From contig NZ_JADWOV010000230.1 in assembly GCF_015767435.1 (NCBI RefSeq), positions 78,534 through 142,533 of the forward strand: a stretch of DNA of 64,000 nt, in the 5' to 3' direction. This document shows positions 24,153 to 32,247 of the stretch, one piece after another. The notes under the pieces are model-generated. The model was not told the DNA's origin. It was given only the letters and a program-made list of their open reading frames with translations, and searched no databases. The DNA is from Polaribacter sp. BAL334 (GTDB taxonomy: Bacteria > Bacteroidota > Bacteroidia > Flavobacteriales > Flavobacteriaceae). A program made the translations under genes and the position numbers. Numbering within the stretch: position 1 is the first letter of the stretch; every line of letters starts with the position of its first letter.

Positions 24153-25811
24153 ATGTATCCTAAAAAAGAGCTTGCTCAATTAGTTATTTCTGGGTGTTAT
24201 CAATTTGGTATTGAGACTGTTGTGATTTCTCCAGGGTCTAGAAATGCGCCTTTAACAATTGGTTTTGTAAATCATCCAAAAATTAAAACTCTCAGCGTTG
24301 TTGATGAACGCTGTGCCGCTTTTTTTGCACTCGGAATTGCACAACAAACTCAAAGACCAGTAGCAATTTTATGCACTTCTGGATCTGCATTATTGAATTA
24401 TTATCCAGCAATTGCAGAAGCTTTTTATAGCAATATTCCACTAATTGTACTTTCCACTGATAGACCAAAACATTTGATTGATATTGGTGATGGACAAACG
24501 ATTCGTCAAGAAAATGTGTTTGAAAATCATGTGCTTTTTTCAGCAAATTTGGTTGAAAGTGTTCATTTTAAAACCAAAAATGCTCAATTATTTGGAGAAG
24601 CGTTGCAATTGGCCATTACACAAAAAGGACCTGTGCATGTAAATATTCCGTTTGATGAGCCACTTTATGAGGTTGTTGATGAGTTAAAAACATTTCATTT
24701 TCCTCATATTTCTATGAGTTCTTTGGACAATAGTCATATTGATTATGAGTTTTTATCGAAAACTTGGAATGCTGCTTCAAAGAAAATGATTGTGGTAGGT
24801 GTCAATTATCCTGATGAACAGTTACATCATTTGATGGATGTGTATGCAGAAGATGAAAGTGTGCTTATTTTAACAGAAACTACGTCCAATTTGCATCACG
24901 AAAAAGCTGTAAATTCAATTGACCAACTGATTTTTTCATTGAATAATGAGGAGTTTGAGGATTTGCGACCAGAAATTCTGATCACTTTTGGAGGAATGAT
25001 TGTTTCCAAAAAAATAAAATCATTTTTACGAAAATATGCTCCCAATCATCATTGGAATATTGATGAGAAAAAGGCAACCAATACTTTTTTCTGTTTGTCA
25101 GAGTTTATTCAAATCAATCCAACCAATTTTTTTGCACATTTCAATAATCTTGTTGTTCATAAAACAGCTGATTATCAATCAAAATGGCTGAAAATTAGAG
25201 ATGAAAAAAGGATAAAACATGCTGAATATTTAGCAACTTTAAATCATTCTGATTTTAAGGTTTTTGAGCAAGTTTTGGCAAGTATTCCTGAAAATTCACA
25301 ATTGCAAATTAGCAATAGTGCCATTATTAGATATGCGCAATTATTTACGATTTCAAAAACGCTGAATGTTTTTTGCAACAGAGGAACAAGTGGCATTGAT
25401 GGTAGTACAAGTACTGCAATTGGAGCTGCTTTTGCGAGTGAAAAGCAAACCGTTTTTATCACAGGTGATTTGAGTTTTTTTTACGATAGCAATGCTTTAT
25501 GGAACAAAAATATTCCATCAAACTTTAGAATTATCATCATTAATAATTCAGGAGGAGGAATTTTTAAAATCATTCCAGGTCCAAAAAGTACGAATGTGTT
25601 GGATTATTTTGAAACTCCTCATTGCTTGACAGCAGTACATTTGGCAAAAATGTTTGAATTCGAATATTTGAATGCTTTTTCTACAGAAACTGTTCAAGAA
25701 TCCTTAAGGTTGTTTTATAATTCCTCAGAAAAACCAAAAATTTTGGAAATTTTCACCCCAAGTAATGAAAACAGTGATATTTTAAATCAATATTTTAAAT
25801 TTATACAATAA
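24153..25811 (+). CDS. menD: 2-succinyl-5-enolpyruvyl-6-hydroxy-3-cyclohexene-1-carboxylate synthase
   Basis: A 552-residue ThDP enzyme of menaquinone synthesis that joins isochorismate and 2-oxoglutarate. The start KKELAQLVISGCYQFGIETVVISPGSRNAPLTIGF is classic MenD, with VVDERCAAFFALGIAQ and the ThDP glutamate region. Near the C-terminus GTSGIDGSTSTAIGAA and GDLSFFYDSNALWN..NNSGGGIF form the ThDP/Mg site. Length is normal. The stop shares a base with the next start (TAATG). menB follows 1.7 kb downstream; menF and other men genes are not here. Confidence 0.95.
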   Translation: MYPKKELAQLVISGCYQFGIETVVISPGSRNAPLTIGFVNHPKIKTLSVVDERCAAFFALGIAQQTQRPVAILCTSGSALLNYYPAIAEAFYSNIPLIVLSTDRPKHLIDIGDGQTIRQENVFENHVLFSANLVESVHFKTKNAQLFGEALQLAITQKGPVHVNIPFDEPLYEVVDELKTFHFPHISMSSLDNSHIDYEFLSKTWNAASKKMIVVGVNYPDEQLHHLMDVYAEDESVLILTETTSNLHHEKAVNSIDQLIFSLNNEEFEDLRPEILITFGGMIVSKKIKSFLRKYAPNHHWNIDEKKATNTFFCLSEFIQINPTNFFAHFNNLVVHKTADYQSKWLKIRDEKRIKHAEYLATLNHSDFKVFEQVLASIPENSQLQISNSAIIRYAQLFTISKTLNVFCNRGTSGIDGSTSTAIGAAFASEKQTVFITGDLSFFYDSNALWNKNIPSNFRIIIINNSGGGIFKIIPGPKSTNVLDYFETPHCLTAVHLAKMFEFEYLNAFSTETVQESLRLFYNSSEKPKILEIFTPSNENSDILNQYFKFIQ

Positions 25812-26227
25812 TGGATTTGCAAATAGGAGATCAAGTACAATTGGTAATTGAAACAGAAACTGCTTTAGGTTTCATAGTTTTGATTGATGAAGAATTTGAA
25901 GGATTGTTATTTAGAAGTGAAATTTTCACAGAAATTGAAGAAGGAATGGAAGTGACAGGGTACATCAAAAATATTCGTGAAGATGGAAAAATTGATGTTT
26001 CATTAAGACCTCAAGGTTTCAGAAATGTCATTGATTTGGATGTTGAAAAAATCCTTACAAAACTGAAAAATAGCAAAGAAGGTTTTTTATTATTGACGGA
26101 TAAAAGTTCTCCAGAATCCATCAAGTTTCATCTAAATATGAGTAAAAAAGCATTTAAAAAAGCCATTGGAAATTTGTACAAACAAAAATTGATTCTTTTA
26201 AAAGACGACAGAATTGAGTTGATATAG
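25811..26227 (+). CDS. S1-domain / winged-helix RNA- or DNA-binding protein (short CvfB-like)
   Basis: A 138-residue protein. Residues ~1-68 look like an S1-type OB fold (IGDQVQLVIETETALGFIVLIDEEFEGLLF and VTGYIKNIREDGKIDVSLRPQ, the latter strongly CvfB-like). Residues ~75-138 look like a winged helix (KFHLNMSKKAFKKAIGNLYKQKLILL). That equals the last two domains of CvfB/YitL, so this is a short version of the family. It is translationally coupled to menD (TAATG), a pairing whose meaning is unknown. Confidence 0.75.
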   Translation: MDLQIGDQVQLVIETETALGFIVLIDEEFEGLLFRSEIFTEIEEGMEVTGYIKNIREDGKIDVSLRPQGFRNVIDLDVEKILTKLKNSKEGFLLLTDKSSPESIKFHLNMSKKAFKKAIGNLYKQKLILLKDDRIELI

Positions 26228-26294
26228 AAGTTTAAGGGTTTAAGAGTTTCTGACTTTGCCAACTTTGAATATTGAATCTTAAATTTTGAACATT
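26228..26294. repeat. Low-complexity intergenic filler (TTTGAATATTGAATC words)
   Basis: GTTTAAGGGTTTAAGAG, then CCAACTTTGAATATTGAATC and TTAAATTTTGAAC. Same word set as the filler at 20458. Confidence 0.5.
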
Positions 26295-26295
26295 T

Positions 26296-27453
26296 TTAAT
26301 TCCCCCCAAGTCGTAAAATATTCTCATAAAAAGCATCTGCATTTGGGTCTGCAGGATCCATTTTTCCATAACCTATTTTATAATGCGTAATTGCTTTTTT
26401 GAACATTTTTCCAGTTTCGTAATATTTTCCAATATAATAATCGCCCAAATGTGAACTTGGATAGATTTTTAAAATCATTTTACCAAAATCTAACAAACGA
26501 TCTCCATTTTCTTTTTCAATAATGATTTTTTCGATGGCATAAATATCTCTTTCTCTGATTCCCAAACTGCTTCCAAACAAAAATTCAATCTCTAAATATT
26601 TATTTTCCAAATAAGCAATCGCATCTAAAGGAGATAATTCTTTGATACTTTTATTGAATTCTTCTTCGGAAATTGCAGCATAAATTTCAAAAATATTACT
26701 GAACGCTCTCGGAATTGCCTCACCAATTGCAGCAATCGCATTTGAAGTTGTAATTGCATCAGAAATCACCTTAAAATTCTTAATTTCTAGTGATGATAAT
26801 CCTTTTTGAACCTGTTCAATTTGCGCTTGTTTAGCACTTGAAAGGGTATTAGAAGTATTCAAATAATAATAAAAAACAGAGTCTTCCTTTGCGATTTTCG
26901 CCCAATTAAACGATTGCAATTGAGTTCCAATAAAATCAGAAAAACTAGTATTGATGCATATATATGCGTTGAAAATCGGATTTTCTTCTTGTAAAAAATG
27001 AGTAATTAAATTGGCTGAATATCCATGACCCACCAATGTAATAAAAGGCGAAGTTCTATAGGTACTTTCCATATAAAACAGCACTTCATCTCTTATGAAT
27101 TCATAAAAATTTGTTGCAGTTGTTGTTAATTTTCCAGTATTTCTATCAAAAGAAACATCCGTATTTTTAGATTTTTCCATTGAAATTCCAACAATAATTT
27201 GTCTAGGAGCTTTGTCATTTTTTGAGAATAAAACTGAATTTCCAACATAAATATCAAACATTGATTCTTCATCCAAAACAATCGCTAATGGAAAATTTTT
27301 GATACTATCTTTTTCATAACCTTCTGGAATGTATATTCGCAAATTTCGAGTTGTTTCTAAAAAAGTAGATTCCAGTTGTTTTTCAATGATTTTTTGAGAA
27401 AATCCAACAAAACTGAAAAAAATAAATATTAATGAAAGTGATTTCTGATACAT
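26296..27453 (-). CDS. Secreted alpha/beta hydrolase-fold protein (esterase-D-like) with helical C-terminus
   Basis: A 385-residue protein with a signal peptide (~1-19, FSFVGFS). The N-terminal domain follows the putative-esterase layout: STFLETTRNLRIYIPEGYEKD, LAIVLDEESMFDIYVGN, QIIVGISM and VLFYMESTYRTSPFITLVGHGYSANLITHF. The nucleophile elbow reads GHGYSAN rather than GxSxGG, so catalysis is doubtful. The C-terminal ~100 residues (SHLGDYYIGKYYETGKMFKKAITHYKIGY) resemble a TPR pair. Convergent with the menD pair, divergent from menB. Confidence 0.75.
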   Translation of the reverse strand: MYQKSLSLIFIFFSFVGFSQKIIEKQLESTFLETTRNLRIYIPEGYEKDSIKNFPLAIVLDEESMFDIYVGNSVLFSKNDKAPRQIIVGISMEKSKNTDVSFDRNTGKLTTTATNFYEFIRDEVLFYMESTYRTSPFITLVGHGYSANLITHFLQEENPIFNAYICINTSFSDFIGTQLQSFNWAKIAKEDSVFYYYLNTSNTLSSAKQAQIEQVQKGLSSLEIKNFKVISDAITTSNAIAAIGEAIPRAFSNIFEIYAAISEEEFNKSIKELSPLDAIAYLENKYLEIEFLFGSSLGIRERDIYAIEKIIIEKENGDRLLDFGKMILKIYPSSHLGDYYIGKYYETGKMFKKAITHYKIGYGKMDPADPNADAFYENILRLGGN

Positions 27454-27466
27454 GAATAAGAATGTT

Positions 27467-27474
27467 TATTTTTG
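27467..27474 (+). promoter_or_regulatory. -7 box for menB (TATTTTTG)
   Basis: TATTTTTG ends 47 bp before the ATG at 27522. An in-frame ATG at 27462 lies at the edge of this box, which excludes it as the start if this promoter is used. The -33 element is weak. Confidence 0.55.
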
Positions 27475-27521
27475 CAAGCAATGATTTTTTGTTATCTAAA
27501 CAACGCACAAAATACAAAATT

Positions 27522-28361
27522 ATGATACAACCTGAATGGAAAACTGCAAAAGAATACGAAGATATTACGTATAAAAAATGCAATGGTGTTGCTAGAATTG
27601 CATTTAACAGACCTGATGTTAGGAACGCTTTTCGCCCAAAAACAACCAAAGAATTGTATGATGCATTTTATGATGCAGGTGAAGATACCTCAATTGGGGT
27701 CGTTTTATTATCTGCTGAAGGTCCAAGTTCTAAAGATGGTGTGTATTCATTTTGTTCAGGTGGTGACCAAAAAGCAAGAGGTCATCAAGGTTATGTTGGC
27801 GAAGATGGTTATCACAGATTGAATATTTTAGAAGTTCAAAGATTGATTCGTTTCATGCCAAAAGCAGTTATAGCAGTTGTTCCAGGATGGGCAGTTGGAG
27901 GTGGACACAGTTTGCATGTGGTTTGCGATTTAACATTGGCATCCAAAGAACATGCTATTTTTAAACAAACAGATGCTGATGTCACTTCTTTTGATGGAGG
28001 TTATGGTTCAGCCTATTTAGCAAAAATGGTGGGTCAAAAAAGAGCGCGTGAAATTTTCTTTTTAGGAAGAAATTATTCTGCTCAAGAAGCTTTTGACATG
28101 GGAATGGTAAACGCAGTAATTCCTCATGATGAATTGGAAAATACGGCTTATGAATGGGCGCAAGAAATTTTAGCAAAAAGTCCAACATCTATAAAAATGC
28201 TCAAATTTGCAATGAATTTGACAGATGATGGCATGGTTGGTCAGCAAGTTTTTGCGGGCGAAGCAACACGTTTAGCATACATGACAGATGAAGCAAAAGA
28301 AGGAAGAGATGCTTTTTTGGAAAAAAGAAAACCAAACTTTCCAAAAAAGTGGATACCATAA
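27522..28361 (+). CDS. menB: 1,4-dihydroxy-2-naphthoyl-CoA synthase
   Basis: A 279-residue crotonase-fold enzyme closing the naphthoate ring of menaquinone. It starts MIQPEWKTAKEYEDITYKKC and shows RIAFNRPDVRNAFRPKT, FCSGGDQKARG (oxyanion hole), VVPGWAVGGGHSLHVVCDLT and DVTSFDGGYGSAYLAKMVG, all typical of MenB. The ATG at 27522 is chosen over one at 27462 because of the -7 box between them. The stop codon is followed after one base by a REP-like inverted repeat. Confidence 0.95.
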   Translation: MIQPEWKTAKEYEDITYKKCNGVARIAFNRPDVRNAFRPKTTKELYDAFYDAGEDTSIGVVLLSAEGPSSKDGVYSFCSGGDQKARGHQGYVGEDGYHRLNILEVQRLIRFMPKAVIAVVPGWAVGGGHSLHVVCDLTLASKEHAIFKQTDADVTSFDGGYGSAYLAKMVGQKRAREIFFLGRNYSAQEAFDMGMVNAVIPHDELENTAYEWAQEILAKSPTSIKMLKFAMNLTDDGMVGQQVFAGEATRLAYMTDEAKEGRDAFLEKRKPNFPKKWIP

Positions 28362-28362
28362 T

Positions 28363-28534
28363 GCCCATCCTAACCTTCCCAAAGGGAAGGAATTGTAGCA
28401 TGGATAAAATCAAAAGTATGTATAAAAATTGAGGTTGATTTTTAAATTCAATCAAGATAGAATAAAGTGTAATAACTGAAAACTATAAATTACCCAGTTT
28501 GTAGTTCCTTCCCTTTCGGAAGGTTAGGATGGGC
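28363..28534. repeat. Inverted-repeat element between menB and purU
   Basis: Left arm 28363-28392 (GCCCATCCTAACCTTCC then CAAAGGGAAGGAA) and right arm 28505-28534, its reverse complement with one mismatch, enclose 112 bp of AT-rich sequence. Each arm also holds its own small palindrome (CCTTCCCAAAGGGAAGG). The right arm runs into TTTTT and could terminate menB transcription. It fills the whole intergenic gap, starting 1 bp after the menB stop and ending 5 bp before the purU ATG. A third copy of the arm is at 21320-21350. It looks like a REP or MITE-type element. Confidence 0.75.
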
Positions 28535-28539
28535 TTTTT

Positions 28540-29409
28540 ATGAAATCACAAATCGTTACTTTTTTAATTCAGTGTCCAGATCAAAAAGGATTGGTGGCAA
28601 AAATCACTAGTTTCTTTTTCGAAAAAGGCTTCAATATTTTGAGTTGTCAGCAATATGTAAATTCGATTGAAAACACCTATTTCATGAGAATTCGTTTGAA
28701 TGCAGAGGGTACTATTTTGTCAAAAAAAGAATTAGAAACTAATTTTTTAGAATTGGCAACTCCATTGAAATTCAAATGGTCAGTTCATTATGGAGACAAA
28801 AAACAGCAAGTTGCCATTTTGGTTTCTCATACAAGCCATAATTTGTATGATTTATTAGAACGATACAAAGAAGGAAATTTGAATTGTACCGTGAAAATGA
28901 TTATCAGTAATCATGAAAAGTTGAGGCCTGTTGCGGAAATGTTTCAAGTCCCTTTTTACTATTTGCCTGTGGATAAAAATGACAAATTGTTGCAAGAAAC
29001 TCAGCTCATTCAATTGCTTAATAAACATCAGATTGATTTAATTATCTTGGCAAGGTATATGCAAATATTGTCTGCGGATTTTATCAATACATATCCTGAA
29101 AAAATCATCAATATTCATCATTCTTTTTTACCCGCATTTCAGGGTGCAAATCCGTATTTGCGAGCTTATGAAAGAGGCGTAAAGTTGATTGGAGCAACAG
29201 CGCATTATGCCACAGAAGATTTGGATGAAGGTCCAATTATTGAGCAAGATGTAAAACCTGTTACGCACGAAAGTACGCCAACAACCTTGAAAAAAATTGG
29301 AGCAGATATCGAAAAATTGGTGTTGGCAAGAGCTGTAAATAACCATTTGAATCATCAAATAATTGTATCAGGAAATAGAGCGATTGTTTTTCCTGAAACA
29401 GGAGAATAA
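28540..29409 (+). CDS. purU: Formyltetrahydrofolate deformylase
   Basis: A 289-residue enzyme releasing formate from 10-formyl-tetrahydrofolate for purine synthesis and one-carbon balance. It has an N-terminal ACT domain (residues ~5-80, TFLIQCPDQKGLVAKITSFFFEKGFNIL) and a formyltransferase-fold domain (~85-289) with ILARYMQILS, the catalytic NIHHSFLPAF and DLDEGPIIEQ (Asn, His, Asp triad region). Length is standard. It is the first gene after the REP-like element; the FAH-family gene follows after a short filler. Confidence 0.95.
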   Translation: MKSQIVTFLIQCPDQKGLVAKITSFFFEKGFNILSCQQYVNSIENTYFMRIRLNAEGTILSKKELETNFLELATPLKFKWSVHYGDKKQQVAILVSHTSHNLYDLLERYKEGNLNCTVKMIISNHEKLRPVAEMFQVPFYYLPVDKNDKLLQETQLIQLLNKHQIDLIILARYMQILSADFINTYPEKIINIHHSFLPAFQGANPYLRAYERGVKLIGATAHYATEDLDEGPIIEQDVKPVTHESTPTTLKKIGADIEKLVLARAVNNHLNHQIIVSGNRAIVFPETGE

Positions 29410-29450
29410 AGAAGTTTTTGGTTTTTAGTGTTTAGTTTTTAGTTTATAAA
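29410..29450. repeat. Low-complexity intergenic filler (TTTTTAGTTT words)
   Basis: GTTTTTGGTTTTTAGTG, then TTTAGTTTTTAGTTTATAAAG: the complement of the AACTAAAAAC words at 9145. Confidence 0.5.
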
Positions 29451-29454
29451 GTTC

Positions 29455-30063
29455 ATGAAGATAATCTGTATTGGGCGCAATTACGCAAAACATATTGAAG
29501 AATTAGCGAATGAAAAACCAACAAGTCCCGTTGTTTTTTTAAAGCCAGATTCTGCAATCTTACCAAAAAACAATCCATTTTTTATTCCGCCATTTTCCAA
29601 TGATGTTCACTATGAAGTAGAGATTTTAGTAAAAATCAATAAAGTAGGTAAATTTATTGATGCAAAATTCGCTCATAAATATTATGACGAAATAGGTTTA
29701 GGAATTGATTTTACAGCAAGAGACGTTCAGGATGAATGCAAAGCAAAAGGCCTGCCTTGGGAAAAAGCAAAAGCATTTGACGGTAGCGCAATAATTGGAG
29801 AATTTTATCCAAAAGAACAATTTGATTTAGAAAAAATAACATTCCAATTATATAAAAATAACGAACTAGTTCAAGATGGAAATTCAAACGCAATGTTGTG
29901 GAAAATAGATGAATTGATAGCCTATGTTTCTCAATATTTTACCTTGAAAAAAGGAGATATTATTTTTACTGGAACTCCAGAAGGTGTTGGAAAAGTTTCT
30001 GAAAATGATGTTTTGAAAGGTGTTTTGGAAGGAAGAGAAGCTTTTCAAATAAAGGTAAAATAG
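29455..30063 (+). CDS. Fumarylacetoacetate hydrolase-family protein
   Basis: A 202-residue FAH-fold protein without the N-terminal domain of true FAH. It reads MKIICIGRNYAKHIEELAN, PVVFLKPDSAIL, the metal-binding glutamates in VHYEVEILVKI, the aspartate in LGIDFTARDVQDECK and the end GDIIFTGTPEGVGKV. Such short members are acylpyruvases or oxaloacetate decarboxylases/tautomerases; which one cannot be said. Co-directional with purU and cinA, each separated by filler sequence. Confidence 0.9.
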   Translation: MKIICIGRNYAKHIEELANEKPTSPVVFLKPDSAILPKNNPFFIPPFSNDVHYEVEILVKINKVGKFIDAKFAHKYYDEIGLGIDFTARDVQDECKAKGLPWEKAKAFDGSAIIGEFYPKEQFDLEKITFQLYKNNELVQDGNSNAMLWKIDELIAYVSQYFTLKKGDIIFTGTPEGVGKVSENDVLKGVLEGREAFQIKVK

Positions 30064-30165
30064 TTAATGTAGCAATGTTACAATGTAACCATAAAGCAAT
30101 ACAATAGCTTAGCAATAACTTATTGAACTTGAAACCCTTAGATAAGAAACCCTTAAATTTTTTAA
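30064..30165. repeat. Low-complexity intergenic filler before cinA
   Basis: GTAGCAATGTTACAATGTAAC, then AGCAATACAATAGCTTAGCAA and GAAACCCTTAGATAAGAAACCC. A repetitive AT-rich gap without an ORF or clear hairpin. Confidence 0.4.
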
Positions 30166-30169
30166 AAAG

Positions 30170-31411
30170 ATGAAAGCAGAAATCATAACAATTGGCGATG
30201 AAATTCTCATAGGTCAAATAGTAGATACCAATTCGCAATTTATAAGTCAAGAATTGAATAAGGTAGGTGTTTCTGTTTATCAAATTACGTCAATCCAGGA
30301 TGATCAGCAACACATTTTAAATGCGTTAAAAGAAGCGCAAGAAAGAGTTGATATTGTTATTATTACAGGAGGTTTAGGCCCAACAAAAGACGATATTACA
30401 AAAAAAACAATTGCTCAATTTTTTAACAACACTGAGTTTATTGAATACCCAGAAGTCATTGAGCATATCCAAAAATTGTTTGCTAAAATCAATCATCCTT
30501 TTAAAGAAATTCAACGTTATCAAGCGCAATTGCCCTCAAAAGCAACTTTGTTAATGAATCATTTTGGAACAGCTCCTGGAATGTGGTTTTTTGAAAAAAA
30601 TACCGTTTTTATTTCCTTACCTGGTGTGCCTTATGAAATGAAAGGATTAATGATCACAGAAGTGTTGCCAAGAATTCAAAAGCAATTCAAATTGTCTTTT
30701 ATTCTGCATAAAACCATCATGACCTATGGTCAAGGAGAAAGCACGATTGCTGAAATTATTGAAGATTTTGAAAACAATTTGCCATCACATATCAAGCTTG
30801 CTTATCTACCATCTTTTGGAAGAGTTCGTTTGAGATTGTCTGCAAAAGGCGAAAATAAAGAACAACTTGAAAATGAGCTTACAACTAAAATCGAAGAAAT
30901 TTATCAATTAATTCCTGATATCATTACAGGTTTGGATGATGAAAGTTCTTTAGAAAAAACCATTGGAGATTTATTAATCAAAAATGGAAAAACCATTTGC
31001 ACTGCTGAAAGTTTGACAGGAGGAAAAATTGCAGCGACTTTAGTATCTATTGCAGGTTCATCTGCTTATTATAAAGGGAGTTTTGTAACCTATTCAGCTG
31101 AAACCAAAATAAATTTATTAGGAGTTTTGCCAGAAACTATTCAGAAAAATACAGTGGTTAGCAAAGAAGTTGCTTTAGAAATGGCAACAAATGCCAGAGA
31201 AAAATTCAAAACAAACTATGCAATCGCAGTTACTGGAAATGCAGGACCAACAATCGATCATAATGATAAGAGTGTTGGTTTGGTTTTTATTGCCCTAGTT
31301 TCGGATGAAAAAGAGATTGTAGAGGAATTTAATTTCGGAGAACCAAGAGAAAAAGTCATCAATAGAACAGTCAGTAAATCCCTAGAAATTTTAAGAAAAG
31401 AATTATTTTAA
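30170..31411 (+). CDS. cinA: CinA-family nicotinamide mononucleotide deamidase
   Basis: A 413-residue two-domain protein. The N-terminal COG1058/MoCF-like domain (residues ~1-165) reads AEIITIGDEILIGQIVDTNSQ and VIITGGLGPTKDDITKKT. The C-terminal CinA deamidase domain (~255-413) has CTAESLTGGKIAATLVSIAGSS, YKGSFVTYS and VTGNAGPT. The family recycles NMN to nicotinate mononucleotide; the old name, competence-damage inducible, comes from Gram-positives. Length matches full-size CinA. Confidence 0.93.
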   Translation: MKAEIITIGDEILIGQIVDTNSQFISQELNKVGVSVYQITSIQDDQQHILNALKEAQERVDIVIITGGLGPTKDDITKKTIAQFFNNTEFIEYPEVIEHIQKLFAKINHPFKEIQRYQAQLPSKATLLMNHFGTAPGMWFFEKNTVFISLPGVPYEMKGLMITEVLPRIQKQFKLSFILHKTIMTYGQGESTIAEIIEDFENNLPSHIKLAYLPSFGRVRLRLSAKGENKEQLENELTTKIEEIYQLIPDIITGLDDESSLEKTIGDLLIKNGKTICTAESLTGGKIAATLVSIAGSSAYYKGSFVTYSAETKINLLGVLPETIQKNTVVSKEVALEMATNAREKFKTNYAIAVTGNAGPTIDHNDKSVGLVFIALVSDEKEIVEEFNFGEPREKVINRTVSKSLEILRKELF

Positions 31412-31427
31412 AATTTTGTAAAATTAT

Positions 31428-31459
31428 TTTGTTCAGAATTAGATTTATATGTAAATTTG
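31428..31459 (+). promoter_or_regulatory. rpmB promoter (TTTG-N20-TAAATTTG)
   Basis: TTTG at 31428-31431 and TAAATTTG at 31452-31459 with a 20-nt spacer; the ATG is 40 bp further on. A strong match to the Bacteroidota consensus, as expected for ribosomal genes. Confidence 0.85.
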
Positions 31460-31498
31460 CACCTCGTTTAGAGATAATACTTAAAAACTGTCAAGAAG

Positions 31499-31738
31499 AT
31501 GTCTAGAGTTTGTGAATTAACAGGGAAAAAAGCAATGGTTGGGAACAATGTTTCTCACGCTATGAATAGAACAAAAAGAAAGTTTGACGCTAATTTAATG
31601 ACGAAGCGTTTTTACATTCCAGAAGAAGATAAATGGATTACGTTGAAAATATCTGCTTCTGCTTTGAAAAACATCAACAAGAAAGGAATTTCTGCAGTTA
31701 TTAAGGACGCTAGAGCAAACGGATTTTTAACAAAATAA
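31499..31738 (+). CDS. rpmB: Large ribosomal subunit protein bL28
   Basis: A 79-residue basic protein: SRVCELTGKKAMVGNNVSHAMNRTKRKF at the start and ALKNINKKGISAVIKDARANGFL at the end are standard bL28. Only one Cys (residue 5) is present, so it is the zinc-free form. First gene of the rpmB-rpmG-DUF4295-ftsY run, behind its own strong promoter. Confidence 0.97.
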   Translation: MSRVCELTGKKAMVGNNVSHAMNRTKRKFDANLMTKRFYIPEEDKWITLKISASALKNINKKGISAVIKDARANGFLTK

Positions 31739-31740
31739 AT

Positions 31741-31830
31741 ATTAGCAGCAGTTTTTAGTTTACAGTTACAGTTTATAGTTGCAAAACCTTTAAACTTTTA
31801 AACCTTTAAACTTTTAAACTTTTTAAACTC
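31741..31830. repeat. Low-complexity filler between rpmB and rpmG
   Basis: GTTTTTAGTTTACAGTTACAG, then CCTTTAAACTTTTAAACC repeated nearly three times (period ~9-10 bp, TTTAAACTTT). Striking because it sits inside a ribosomal-protein operon. Confidence 0.55.
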
Positions 31831-31838
31831 GAATAGAG

Positions 31839-32021
31839 ATGGCAAAAAAAGGAAACAGAGTTCAAGTTATTTTAGAATGTACAGAGCACAAAACTTCTGG
31901 ACAACCAGGTACTTCTAGATACGTTACAACCAAAAACAAAAAGAACACTCCAGATAGAATGGAAATTAAAAAATTCAATCCTATCTTGAAAAAAGTGACT
32001 GTTCACAAAGAAATTAAATAA
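31839..32021 (+). CDS. rpmG: Large ribosomal subunit protein bL33
   Basis: A 60-residue basic protein, [20 protein letters not shown], then [20 protein letters not shown] and the C-terminal [10 protein letters not shown]. Only a single Cys remains (ECTEH), so this is the C-minus, zinc-independent form. It lies between rpmB and the DUF4295 gene on the same strand. Confidence 0.97.
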   Translation: MAKKGNRVQVILECTEHKTSGQPGTSRYVTTKNKKNTPDRMEIKKFNPILKKVTVHKEIK

Positions 32022-32072
32022 TTAATTCGTCTAGAACTCAGCATAGAGCACATAGATTAAAAAAGACACAAA

Positions 32073-32225
32073 ATGGCAAAAAAAACAGTTGCATCGTTAC
32101 AAACAGCATCCAAAAGATTAAGCAAAGCAATCAAAATGGTAAAATCTCCAAAATCAGGAGCATATACTTTTGTTGAAGCGGTTATGGATCCTGCTGATGT
32201 AGATAAGTTTTTATCTAAAAAATAA
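32073..32225 (+). CDS. DUF4295 family small basic protein (possible ribosomal protein)
   Basis: A 50-residue protein, start MAKKTVASLQTASKRLSKAI, end MDPADVDKFLSKK. It is highly basic, like its ribosomal neighbours, and sits 51 bp after rpmG. It matches my memory of DUF4295, found after rpmG across Bacteroidota. I recall a Bacteroidota-specific ribosomal protein (bL38) being described from a Flavobacterium ribosome structure and think it may be this family, but cannot verify that here. A terminator follows directly, closing the operon before ftsY. Confidence 0.88.
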   Translation: MAKKTVASLQTASKRLSKAIKMVKSPKSGAYTFVEAVMDPADVDKFLSKK

Positions 32226-32247
32226 AAACATTCTTATAAAATTTATG

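Noticed and set aside
27462..27521. Longer menB starting at ATG 27462
   Set aside because: A TATTTTTG box lies at 27467-27474, so this ATG would be upstream of the transcript start; homologues start at MIQPEW or near it.
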